From Armatimonadota bacterium (lineage in GTDB: Bacteria > Armatimonadota > Fimbriimonadia > Fimbriimonadales > ATM1), in contig JAJPJR010000068.1 of NCBI GenBank assembly GCA_021324165.1, forward strand, positions 1-64,000: 64,000 nt of DNA, written 5' to 3'. The notes beneath the pieces are model-generated. The model saw only the letters and a program-made list of their open reading frames with translations, did no database searches and was not told where the DNA came from. This document shows, one piece after another, positions 44,508 through 51,694 of the stretch (position 1 is the first letter of the stretch; every line of letters begins with the position of its first letter). A program made the position numbers and the translations under genes.

Positions 44508-45484
44508 ACAGAGTTTTTATTGCGCTTTTGATTGCGGCTTCGATCGCCGGCTGCAGCAGCAACACACCGAGCACCCAAACACAGCCGAAGTTCAAAGTTG
44601 CGCTGCTGACGCCTTCATCCGTCAACGACAGCGGATGGAGCGCTCTTGCCTACGACGGGTTGATGGGAATCAAACAGGAACTGGGAGCAGAAGTGAACAA
44701 CGTGGTGGCCGCAACGCCCCAAGAGCGCCGCGATGCGATGCGCAGTTATGCGCAGCAAGGCTATAACCTGGTGATCGGCCACGGCTATGAATACAACCAA
44801 GACGGCATTGAAATCGGGCCCGATTTTCCGAAAACGGTGTTTGTGAGCTCGAGCGGAACCAAAACGGCGCCGAACGTGGGCACGTTTCGGTTCTACTTGG
44901 AACAGGGGATGTACCTGTTGGGAATGACGGCGGCGAAGATGTCAAAAACCGGGGTGATCGGGATGGTAGGCGGGCCTGAAGTTCCGAGCATCGAATCCAC
45001 TTTTGTTGGATTCGAAGCCGGCGCTAAATCGGTTCGACCCGACATAAAAGTTTTGAAGGCGTACACCGGTTCCAACGACGACGTGAACAAAGCCAAGCAG
45101 CAGACTTTGGCGTTGATTGATCAGGGCGCCGATTTTATTATTCATCAAACGAACGCTGCGGCAGGAGGTGTGTTCGAAGCGTGCAAAGAGCGGCAGATTT
45201 TTGCATTCGGCACCAACAGCGATCAGACCAGCGCCGCGCCTGACACCGTTTTGGCGAGCGCGGTGATCATCGCAAAGCCTGCATTCATTCAGTTGGCGAA
45301 GGAGGTTCGCGCCGGAACGTATAAGGGCGAAGTGCGGCTTGTGGGAATGGACGTTGGGGCGATCGGCATCGCGTGGAATCCAGCTCTGAAACCGCGGGTT
45401 CCGAAAGAGGTTTTAGACATGGTCGCCGATGCCGAGTCCAAAATGAAGAGCGGCGCTTTGGTTGCTCCGAAAAACGAGTTCTGA
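44504..45484 (+). CDS. BMP-family ABC transporter substrate-binding lipoprotein
   Basis: 326 residues. MNRVFIALLIAASIAGC17 is a lipoprotein signal with lipobox IAGC. The mature part matches the Bmp/PnrA family: VNDSGWSALAYDGLMGIKQEL, YNLVIGHGYEY, FVSSSG, GMYLLGMTAAKMSKTGVIGMVGG, AFEAGA-type repeats and ADFIIHQTNAAAGGVFEA. Characterised members bind purine nucleosides. The gene follows AGGAGG (44494-44499) and overlaps the ANTAR gene. It delivers substrate to the two permeases downstream. Confidence 0.92.
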   Translation: MNRVFIALLIAASIAGCSSNTPSTQTQPKFKVALLTPSSVNDSGWSALAYDGLMGIKQELGAEVNNVVAATPQERRDAMRSYAQQGYNLVIGHGYEYNQDGIEIGPDFPKTVFVSSSGTKTAPNVGTFRFYLEQGMYLLGMTAAKMSKTGVIGMVGGPEVPSIESTFVGFEAGAKSVRPDIKVLKAYTGSNDDVNKAKQQTLALIDQGADFIIHQTNAAAGGVFEACKERQIFAFGTNSDQTSAAPDTVLASAVIIAKPAFIQLAKEVRAGTYKGEVRLVGMDVGAIGIAWNPALKPRVPKEVLDMVADAESKMKSGALVAPKNEF

Positions 45485-45493
45485 ACGCTCGAC

Positions 45494-46939
45494 ATGCAGC
45501 CGGCCGATCTTGAAGCGAGGCAGGTGAGCAAACGCTTCGGCGGCACGACGGCGCTTCGATCGGTTTCGCTCCGCATCGCACCGGGAACGATTCACGCTTT
45601 AGCTGGGGAAAACGGCGCCGGAAAGTCCACTCTCGTTTCGGTTCTTTCGGGCAATCTTCGTCCCGATTCGGGCGGGCTGCTGCTGAACGGTCAGCCTCTG
45701 CGGCTGAAGAGCGCGGCAGATGGCGAGGATGCAGGCATCTCGGTTGTGCACCAGCATTTCGCTTTGATTCCGGCGTTTTCGGTGGCAGAAAACTTGGCGT
45801 TCGCGGCGCTTCGACGCGGCCCGTTTTTGTTGAACGCTGATGCGCTCGCAGCGGATGCGCTGCAATTTGCAGACAAATTAAAATGGAACGTAACGCCGAG
45901 CGCAAAAGTTGCCGACCTGAGCGTGGGCGAAAAGCAGCGCATCGAAATTCTCCGCGCGCTTGCAACTTCCCCGCGGTTCGTTCTGTTCGATGAACCTACT
46001 GCCACATTGACGGCAGGCGAAGCGGATCAGTTATTTCAGGTGATGCGTTCGCTCGCTTCGGAAGGTGTGGGAGTGCTGTTCATTACGCATCGGCTTCGCG
46101 AAGCGCTTTCGGTGGCCGATCGGGTTTCGGTATTGAGAAAAGGTTCGATGGTTCTGAGTGAGATTCCAGCTTCCGAGCTCGATGAATCGAGCCTTGCGCG
46201 CGCGATGGTCGGCGATTTTCAAAGCGCAGCGCGCGGGTCGCACACCGCTGCAGGCGGTGATCAGATATCGGCGCAGAACGTCGTCGTTCAAGATGCCGAC
46301 AGAAGAAACGTTGTTGACGGTGCGAACCTTGCGGCGCCTTTCGGCGCGATTACCGGAATCGCCGGAGTAGACGGCAACGGCCAAACAGAATTCGCCGAGG
46401 CTCTTGCGGGTGTCCGCGGAATCTTTGCCGGAAGCATCACGATTCCAAGCGGCGCGGAGGTCGCTTACATTCCGCAGGATCGGGCGGTGGACGGTCTGGC
46501 CCTCGATATGAGCATGCAGGACAACCTGATGATCCGCGGTCAGCGCAAGCCGAGCCTCGTTCGATTTGGATTTATCTCTTCGAGACGCAGACGGGAGTGG
46601 TGCAGCAGGTTGATCGAGGAGTATGACGTGCGGGCGGAATCCATCAATCAAAGCGCGGGGTCGCTCTCGGGCGGCAATCAGCAGAAACTGATCTTGGCGC
46701 GCGAGTTGGATTCGAACCCGGGTGTGATCGTCGCCGCCGACCCGACGCGGGGTCTCGATGTTCGGGCCGCAAACTTCGTTCGACAAAAACTGGTGGAGTG
46801 CGCCGCGGAAGGCCGATGTGTGATTCTGTTTTCTTCTGATTTGGACGAACTTTCCGAAATCGCAGACAAAGTTTTCGTGATGTCGCGCGGGCGGATTCTT
46901 GAAGGCGACGTCGCTTCTTTGATGGGTGGGGCAGTTTGA
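45494..46939 (+). CDS. ABC transporter ATP-binding protein with two nucleotide-binding domains
   Basis: 481 residues with tandem ABC domains as in YufO/RbsA-type importers. Domain 1 (about 5-235) has Walker A GENGAGKST, signature LSVGEKQRIE and Walker B VLFDEPTATLT. Domain 2 (about 255-480) has a degenerate Walker A GVDGNGQTE, a canonical LSGGNQQKL and VIVAADPTRGLD. The degenerate second Walker A is normal for the family. It starts 10 bases after the lipoprotein gene and overlaps the first permease by TTGA. Confidence 0.93.
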   Translation: MQPADLEARQVSKRFGGTTALRSVSLRIAPGTIHALAGENGAGKSTLVSVLSGNLRPDSGGLLLNGQPLRLKSAADGEDAGISVVHQHFALIPAFSVAENLAFAALRRGPFLLNADALAADALQFADKLKWNVTPSAKVADLSVGEKQRIEILRALATSPRFVLFDEPTATLTAGEADQLFQVMRSLASEGVGVLFITHRLREALSVADRVSVLRKGSMVLSEIPASELDESSLARAMVGDFQSAARGSHTAAGGDQISAQNVVVQDADRRNVVDGANLAAPFGAITGIAGVDGNGQTEFAEALAGVRGIFAGSITIPSGAEVAYIPQDRAVDGLALDMSMQDNLMIRGQRKPSLVRFGFISSRRRREWCSRLIEEYDVRAESINQSAGSLSGGNQQKLILARELDSNPGVIVAADPTRGLDVRAANFVRQKLVECAAEGRCVILFSSDLDELSEIADKVFVMSRGRILEGDVASLMGGAV

Positions 46940-47949
46940 AAAGGCAGTTGATTTTTTACGCATTGGCCGCGGCGATCGCTGCCGCTGCGTGCTTGATCTT
47001 TGGCGATTCCGTTTCGATCGCCGCGCGCGGAGCGTTTGCCGACAGTTTTGCCGTTCACCGCACGCTGGTTAAATCGGCGCCGCTTGCGCTGACGGCAATC
47101 GGGCTGATCGTCGCGTGGCGCGGGGGGATGTTCAACATTGGCGGAGAAGGTCAGCTGCTGATGGGGGCGTTGGCATGCGCGCTGATCTACCGCCTCGCCC
47201 CGAATCTTCCGTTCGAAAGAGCCGCGCTGTTGGCAGGCTCGGCGATTGCCGGCGGAACGTATGCGCTGATTGCGGCAATTCTTTACACCAAGCGCGGAGT
47301 GAACATCGTGATCGGCACGATTCTGCTCAACTTCATCGCGATGCAGATTGTGAGTTACGCCGTGCGGGGGCCGCTGCAAGAACCGACGCACTCGATTCCG
47401 CAGACCGCCTCTCTGCCCCGCGAACTGATGTTTGGAAGGCCGAACCCTCAGACCGATCTGCACTGGGGTGTGCTGTTCGCGCCGGTTTTGGCGGTTGCTT
47501 GTTCCATCTGGCTGTTTCGAACTGCGCAAGGTTTTCGAATACGGCTTGTTGGGTCGAACTTCCGCGCGGCGCGTGCGGCGCGGATTGATGCGGACAAGCA
47601 CCGAACGATCTGCATGGGAGTAAGCGGCGCAATCATCGGTTTGGCTGGTGGAATCGAGTTTCTTGGAACGACGGGTTATTTGTACGACGGCTTTTCTCCG
47701 GGCTGGGGGTTTTTGGGAATTCCGGTCGCGCTGCTTGGCGGGCTGCATCCTTTGGGGGCGTTAGCATCGGCGTTCGGTTTCGGCGCGATCATCGCCGGAA
47801 CGAAACAGTTGGAGGCCGCTGGCCGGGCGGACAGTTCGCTGGTGTTCGCAATCCAAGGCGCCGCATTGTTGTTGTTCATGCTGGCGCAGGCGGTGCGCAC
47901 ATCGTCTTTGCGGGCTTCGTCACGGATTGTCGAAGGATCGGATGCATGA
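46936..47949 (+). CDS. ABC transporter permease (nucleoside/BMP type), subunit 1
   Basis: 337 residues with about nine hydrophobic helices, of the BPD_transp_2 family: LTAIGLIVAWRGGMFNIGGEGQLLMGAL, VIGTILLNFIAMQIVSYAV, and the late GAIIGLAGGIEFLGTTGYLYDGFSPGWGFLGIPVALLGG. This matches YufP/NupB-like permeases. The TTG start shares TTGA with the ATPase stop. It forms the channel together with the next gene product. Confidence 0.9.
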   Translation: MKRQLIFYALAAAIAAAACLIFGDSVSIAARGAFADSFAVHRTLVKSAPLALTAIGLIVAWRGGMFNIGGEGQLLMGALACALIYRLAPNLPFERAALLAGSAIAGGTYALIAAILYTKRGVNIVIGTILLNFIAMQIVSYAVRGPLQEPTHSIPQTASLPRELMFGRPNPQTDLHWGVLFAPVLAVACSIWLFRTAQGFRIRLVGSNFRAARAARIDADKHRTICMGVSGAIIGLAGGIEFLGTTGYLYDGFSPGWGFLGIPVALLGGLHPLGALASAFGFGAIIAGTKQLEAAGRADSSLVFAIQGAALLLFMLAQAVRTSSLRASSRIVEGSDA

Positions 47950-48827
47950 ACGAGGTTTTGGGGATTCTGTCGGCGATGCTCTCGATCGGAACTCCGCTGA
48001 TGATCGCCGCGTCGGGCGAAACGGTGCTGGAGCGTGCTGGCGTGCTGAACATCGGGCTTGAAGGTGTGATGCTGTGCAGCGCTTTCTTTGCGTTTTTAAC
48101 GGATTCGGCAACGCACAGTCCGTGGCTCGGCTTGGCGGCAGGTGTGGTTTCGGCGGTTTTGTTGATGGCGGTCTCGTCGGCGTTCGTGATCAAGTTTGCG
48201 TGCGATCAAGTGGTGACCGGCACGGCGGTGAACCTCTTGTCTCTGGGAATCACGGGTTCGTTGTTTGCGTTCGCCTTTGGGAAGACCGGGAAACTTGTGG
48301 CTGTGGAATCCGTGCCGAAAAACGAGGCGTTTCTTTCATTGAACCCTCTGATGCTGCTTGCCGCAGCCGCGCCATTATTTGCTTGGATTTTGTTGACGAA
48401 GACCCGCTGGGGACTCGCTGCGCGGGGATGCGGAGAGAGCCCCGAATCGGTTTCGGCGCTCGGTTTTTCGGTGATCAAGACGCGGCTTCAGGCATCCGGT
48501 TTTGCGGCGGTTTGTGCCGGGATTGCTGGATCGTATCTGACGATTGCTCAAACCAACTCTTTTGCGCCGAACATGACAGCCGGGATAGGGTTTGTGGTGC
48601 TGGCGGCGGTGACGTTTGGAAGGTGGAGCATCGCCGGAACCGTGTTCGCTTCGCTGTTGATCGCTTTGGGATATGGCGCGCAGTTTTGGCTGAAAGCGAA
48701 GCAGACAGCAATTCCTTATCAACTGTTCGACGCTCTGCCATACTTATCAGCGTTGATCGCGCTGATCTGTGCGGGCCGGTCGTCGTCCGCTCCAGCCAGC
48801 CTGGCGCGGCCGTTCTCGCCAAAATGA
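47946..48827 (+). CDS. ABC transporter permease (nucleoside/BMP type), subunit 2
   Basis: 293 residues, BPD_transp_2 family: MLSIGTPLMIAASGETVLERAGVLNIGLEGVML, VVTGTAVNLLSLGITGSLF, and a C-terminal NMTAGIGFVVLAAVTFGRWS. It pairs with subunit 1 as in YufQ/NupC. ATGA overlaps join it to subunit 1 upstream and to the tandem PTPS gene downstream. Confidence 0.9.
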   Translation: MNEVLGILSAMLSIGTPLMIAASGETVLERAGVLNIGLEGVMLCSAFFAFLTDSATHSPWLGLAAGVVSAVLLMAVSSAFVIKFACDQVVTGTAVNLLSLGITGSLFAFAFGKTGKLVAVESVPKNEAFLSLNPLMLLAAAAPLFAWILLTKTRWGLAARGCGESPESVSALGFSVIKTRLQASGFAAVCAGIAGSYLTIAQTNSFAPNMTAGIGFVVLAAVTFGRWSIAGTVFASLLIALGYGAQFWLKAKQTAIPYQLFDALPYLSALIALICAGRSSSAPASLARPFSPK

Positions 48828-49642
48828 AACTTACACGAAAAGTGTCGTTCTCGAGCGGACATCGTTACTGGCTCGATGACCTGACCGAACAGCAGAACCG
48901 CGCTCTGTTTGGGAAGTGGGCATCTCCTCATTATCACGGACACAACTACGAACTGTGGGCAACCATTGCGGGACAGATTGACCCGAAATCAGGCATGGTG
49001 ATTAACATCAAGGTTCTGGATGGAATCTTGAAGGAGCGGATCGTTTCGAAGTTCGACCAGAAGAGCATCAATGATGAAGTACCGTTTTTTCGAAATGCGG
49101 CGCCGAGTTTGGAAAACCTGGTTAAGTTTTGCGCTGACGCGCTGGCCCAACTGCCGGAGGGAGTCAGGCTCACTCACCTTAGGCTGCAGGAAACACCGAG
49201 ACTGTGGGCCGAAAGAAACCTTGAAGGAGACAACGCCATGACAACCCTGACGCGGACGTATGAGTTTTGTGCATCGCATCGGCTGCACAATCCCGAGCTG
49301 AGCGACGAACAGAACGCTGCGCTGTTTGGCAAATGCAGCAACCCGAACGGCCACGGCCACAACTACATTTTGGAAGTTACAGTGACGGGCGATGTGAATC
49401 CGACATCGGGAATGATGGTGGATCTTGGAAGAATGGATGCAGTTGTGAACGAGCTGGTGGTTGATTACCTGGATCACAAACATCTGAACCTTGACATCGA
49501 GGAGTTCAAACAGAAAATTCCGACTTCGGAAGAGGTAACCCGATTTGTGTTTGAAAGGCTCAATGACCGACTGCCCGCGAAGTTAGTTCGCGTGAGGCTG
49601 CACGAAACCGGACGGAACTCTTTCGAGTATGCGGTCGAGTGA
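48824..49642 (+). CDS. tandem 6-pyruvoyl/6-carboxy-tetrahydropterin synthase-like protein (two PTPS domains)
   Basis: 272 residues made of two PTPS domains. The first (1-130) keeps zinc His 13, 38 and 40, but the catalytic Cys position is Trp 32 and the Asp-His pair reads Asp 78-Gln 79; Glu 123 remains. The second (140-272) has zinc His 152, 177, 179, Cys 171, Asp 217-His 218 and Glu 261, all as in active enzymes. FGKCSNPNGHGHNY resembles eukaryotic PTPS more than E. coli QueD. It could act in queuosine, biopterin or folate-related pterin chemistry. The start shares ATGA with the last permease gene. No queC, queE or queF is near. Confidence 0.88.
   Translation: MKLTRKVSFSSGHRYWLDDLTEQQNRALFGKWASPHYHGHNYELWATIAGQIDPKSGMVINIKVLDGILKERIVSKFDQKSINDEVPFFRNAAPSLENLVKFCADALAQLPEGVRLTHLRLQETPRLWAERNLEGDNAMTTLTRTYEFCASHRLHNPELSDEQNAALFGKCSNPNGHGHNYILEVTVTGDVNPTSGMMVDLGRMDAVVNELVVDYLDHKHLNLDIEEFKQKIPTSEEVTRFVFERLNDRLPAKLVRVRLHETGRNSFEYAVE
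49224..49240 (+). promoter_or_regulatory. internal Shine-Dalgarno site and ATG before the second PTPS domain
   Basis: AAGGAG (49224-49229) lies eight bases before an in-frame ATG at 49238 (codon 139), exactly at the domain boundary. It could start a separate intact C-terminal PTPS protein in addition to the full-length one. Confidence 0.55.
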
Positions 49643-50662
49643 GGGTTTTTGCACCACGCCCCGCCGGCCGTTTTTGTCAATCAACGAAGTTGGAAAGAAA
49701 TCGCGAGCCGTGATCTTCACTCGTCCAAGCGGTTGAACGGGAGTTTCTAAATAGGTTGGAACTCCTTCCAAAATCGTCCATCCGCACAGCAGCCCGCCAT
49801 CCTGCGAAAAACCTTTGCTCGAGACGATCTGCGCAAGAATCGCCATGCCCGACTTCACCTGTCCGATCAGGCTCACCGCATCGGGATTTGGAGCGCTTTC
49901 CAACGCCATGCAGTTTGCCGAGATTGTGTATGCACCGGATGCGACGGCCTGCACCGAAATCTCGCGCGGTTTTTCGGCGCGCAGTGCGGCGGTTGTTTCG
50001 CTGAGTTTGATCGCGGGGGAATTGGTGAATGCGCACGCGACAACGTCGGCATCGGCGCGCAGCCGAAATGTTTGCGTCGAACCTTTGTCGAGTTTGTCTT
50101 GACCTTCGAGGGTGAGCCGCACAATCCGGATCGGCTTGTTCCACGGCAGTGATTCACCGCCCTCGAGAATCAGTTTTAGCGTGTGCCCGCCGGGAGCAGC
50201 GTTTTCCGGCAGACGCCAATATCCGGCGAGGGATGATCCGAATTCGAACGTGAGCGGCGCGTTTGCATCGAGCAGGATTTTTTGGATGCGATTCAGGCCG
50301 GTTCCGATCACGCGGATTAGATCGTTTGCGCAGCCTGTTTCCGAGATCTTTTGAATCTGCGTCGGCGCCGAGCCTTCACAATTCAGAGCGGCGAGAGATG
50401 GAAATGCGAGCGTGCCGCTCCCAACCGCAATGGGGATGAGTCCTTGACGATCGGTGGGCGTCCAGTCAAAAGACCCGTCTGCCCGTGTTGTGATTCTTTG
50501 GCCGTTCAGTTCGATGCTGCGGGGCGAGTCAACGCGCACCCACCTGCACCGTTCGAGCACCATCACCCTGCCCGTTAACGTTCCGCCGCACCTGCCCGCT
50601 TCGGGAAGCAGAAGATAGGTCTGCCTTTGGAGAGCGGCGGTGAGCAGAAGCGAAGCAAGCAT
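49583..50662 (-). CDS. hypothetical exported protein, beta-rich
   Basis: About 359 residues. MLASLLLTAALQ is a hydrophobic leader (a longer start at 50692 would add a basic MPDRIRHSAA and give a more typical signal peptide). The body is beta-rich and Ig-like: VRVDSPRSIELNGQRITTRADG, VIGTGLNRIQKILLDANAPLTFE, GGHTLKLILEGGESLPW. Repeated paired strands suggest several Ig-type modules. I do not recognise a family. Its 3' end overlaps the tandem PTPS gene tail-to-tail by 60 bases. Confidence 0.6.
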   Translation of the reverse strand: MLASLLLTAALQRQTYLLLPEAGRCGGTLTGRVMVLERCRWVRVDSPRSIELNGQRITTRADGSFDWTPTDRQGLIPIAVGSGTLAFPSLAALNCEGSAPTQIQKISETGCANDLIRVIGTGLNRIQKILLDANAPLTFEFGSSLAGYWRLPENAAPGGHTLKLILEGGESLPWNKPIRIVRLTLEGQDKLDKGSTQTFRLRADADVVACAFTNSPAIKLSETTAALRAEKPREISVQAVASGAYTISANCMALESAPNPDAVSLIGQVKSGMAILAQIVSSKGFSQDGGLLCGWTILEGVPTYLETPVQPLGRVKITARDFFPTSLIDKNGRRGVVQKPSLDRILERVPSGFVQPHAN

Positions 50663-50678
50663 AGCTGCGGAATGTCGT

Positions 50679-50685
50679 ATTCTAT
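50679..50685. promoter_or_regulatory. shared bidirectional -10 element (TATTCTA)
   Basis: TATTCT reads rightward 12 bases before the ATG at 50697; the overlapping TAGAAT reads leftward 17 bases before the ATG at 50662. One 7-base element can serve both divergent genes, which are only 34 bases apart. Confidence 0.4.
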
Positions 50686-50696
50686 CCGGCATCGGA

Positions 50697-51662
50697 ATGA
50701 AAGTTGGGATTTTGGGCTGCGGCGGCATGGGGCGGGTGCATGCTCGGCATTACGCGAAGATGGACGTGCAGTTGGGCGCGTTCGACATCTCGGCTTCGGC
50801 GATGGAAGAGTTCGCCGCGAGCACGTCGGCAAAAACGTTCGGGAACGAATCCGAGCTTTTTGAATGGGCCGATGTGGTGGACATGTGCATCCCGACGCAC
50901 GTACATTTTGCGGCCGCGGTGAACTGCATTTCGGCGGGCAAGCCGATCCTTTTGGAAAAGCCGATGTGCAGGAACCTGCGGGAATGCGCTCAACTGATCG
51001 AGCAGTCGGAAAAGCGGAACGTGCCCGTGATGCCCGCGCAGGTTGTACGGTACTTTCCCGAATTCCGAAAGGCGCGGGACTTGGTGGTTCAAGGCGAAAT
51101 CGGATCTCCGGCGGCGATCAGAACGCGCCGCGGAGGAAAATATCCGCACGGCGGAACCACATGGTTCGGCGAGTTTTCGAAATCCGGCGGGATTCTCCTC
51201 GATCTGCTGATTCACGACTTTGATTGGCTCAGGTGGACGTTCGGCGAAGTCGAGCGGGTTTTCGCGCAATCGCTGACTTTGAGCGAACGAACCGGTATTG
51301 ATTACGCACTCGTAACGCTCACCATGCGCTCGGGCGCGGTTGCGCATTGCGAGGGCACATGGGCCGATCCCGGAGGGTTTCGAACGGCATTCGAAGTGTG
51401 CGGCAGCGGAGGAATGATCGAGTGGGACAGCAGAAACGTGGCGAGTTTGCGCACGCATTTGTACGGGTCTTCGGCGTCAGAAAGTCCGTTGGCGCAGGCC
51501 GACGATCCTTACTTCCGGCAGCTTTCTGATTTCTTGGGCGCCGTGAGAGACAGCCGCCCGATGCCGGTGAGCGCGCTCGACGGAGCGATGGCGGTTTCGG
51601 TTGCCGAAGCGGCGATTGAATCGAACCGGACGGGCCGCGCAGTTGCGCCTGCGGCTCCGTAG
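50697..51662 (+). CDS. Gfo/Idh/MocA-family NAD(P)-dependent oxidoreductase
   Basis: 321 residues. The N-terminal Rossmann motif is VGILGCGGMGRVHARHY. The catalytic EKP is in PILLEKPMCRN. A C-terminal alpha/beta domain follows (IGSPAAIRTRRGGKYPHGG, ILLDLLIHDFDWLRW, AHCEGTWADPGGF). Family members oxidise or reduce sugars and inositols. The ATG at 50697 begins the Rossmann fold directly; the upstream frame from 50640 has no support. The next gene is a secreted GH42-like protein, so a sugar-processing context is possible. Confidence 0.9.
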   Translation: MKVGILGCGGMGRVHARHYAKMDVQLGAFDISASAMEEFAASTSAKTFGNESELFEWADVVDMCIPTHVHFAAAVNCISAGKPILLEKPMCRNLRECAQLIEQSEKRNVPVMPAQVVRYFPEFRKARDLVVQGEIGSPAAIRTRRGGKYPHGGTTWFGEFSKSGGILLDLLIHDFDWLRWTFGEVERVFAQSLTLSERTGIDYALVTLTMRSGAVAHCEGTWADPGGFRTAFEVCGSGGMIEWDSRNVASLRTHLYGSSASESPLAQADDPYFRQLSDFLGAVRDSRPMPVSALDGAMAVSVAEAAIESNRTGRAVAPAAP

Positions 51663-51678
51663 CGCGGGATGCCGCTGG

Positions 51679-51684
51679 TAGTCT
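51679..51684 (+). promoter_or_regulatory. candidate -10 box (TAGTCT) of the GH42-like gene
   Basis: CTGGTAGTCT ends 10 bases before the GTG at 51695; an overlapping TAATAC is an alternative. No Shine-Dalgarno site is visible. Confidence 0.4.
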
Positions 51685-51694
51685 AATACTCGCA

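Noticed and set aside
46380-46400. degenerate second Walker A (GVDGNGQTE) of the importer ATPase as a sign of loss of function
   Set aside because: This altered motif is normal for the second domain of sugar/nucleoside-type double ATPases; the signature and Walker B motifs are intact.
48074-49642. 522-codon frame suggesting a permease-PTPS fusion
   Set aside because: The first 250 codons are an out-of-frame reading of permease 2; the PTPS gene starts at ATG 48824 overlapping the permease stop.
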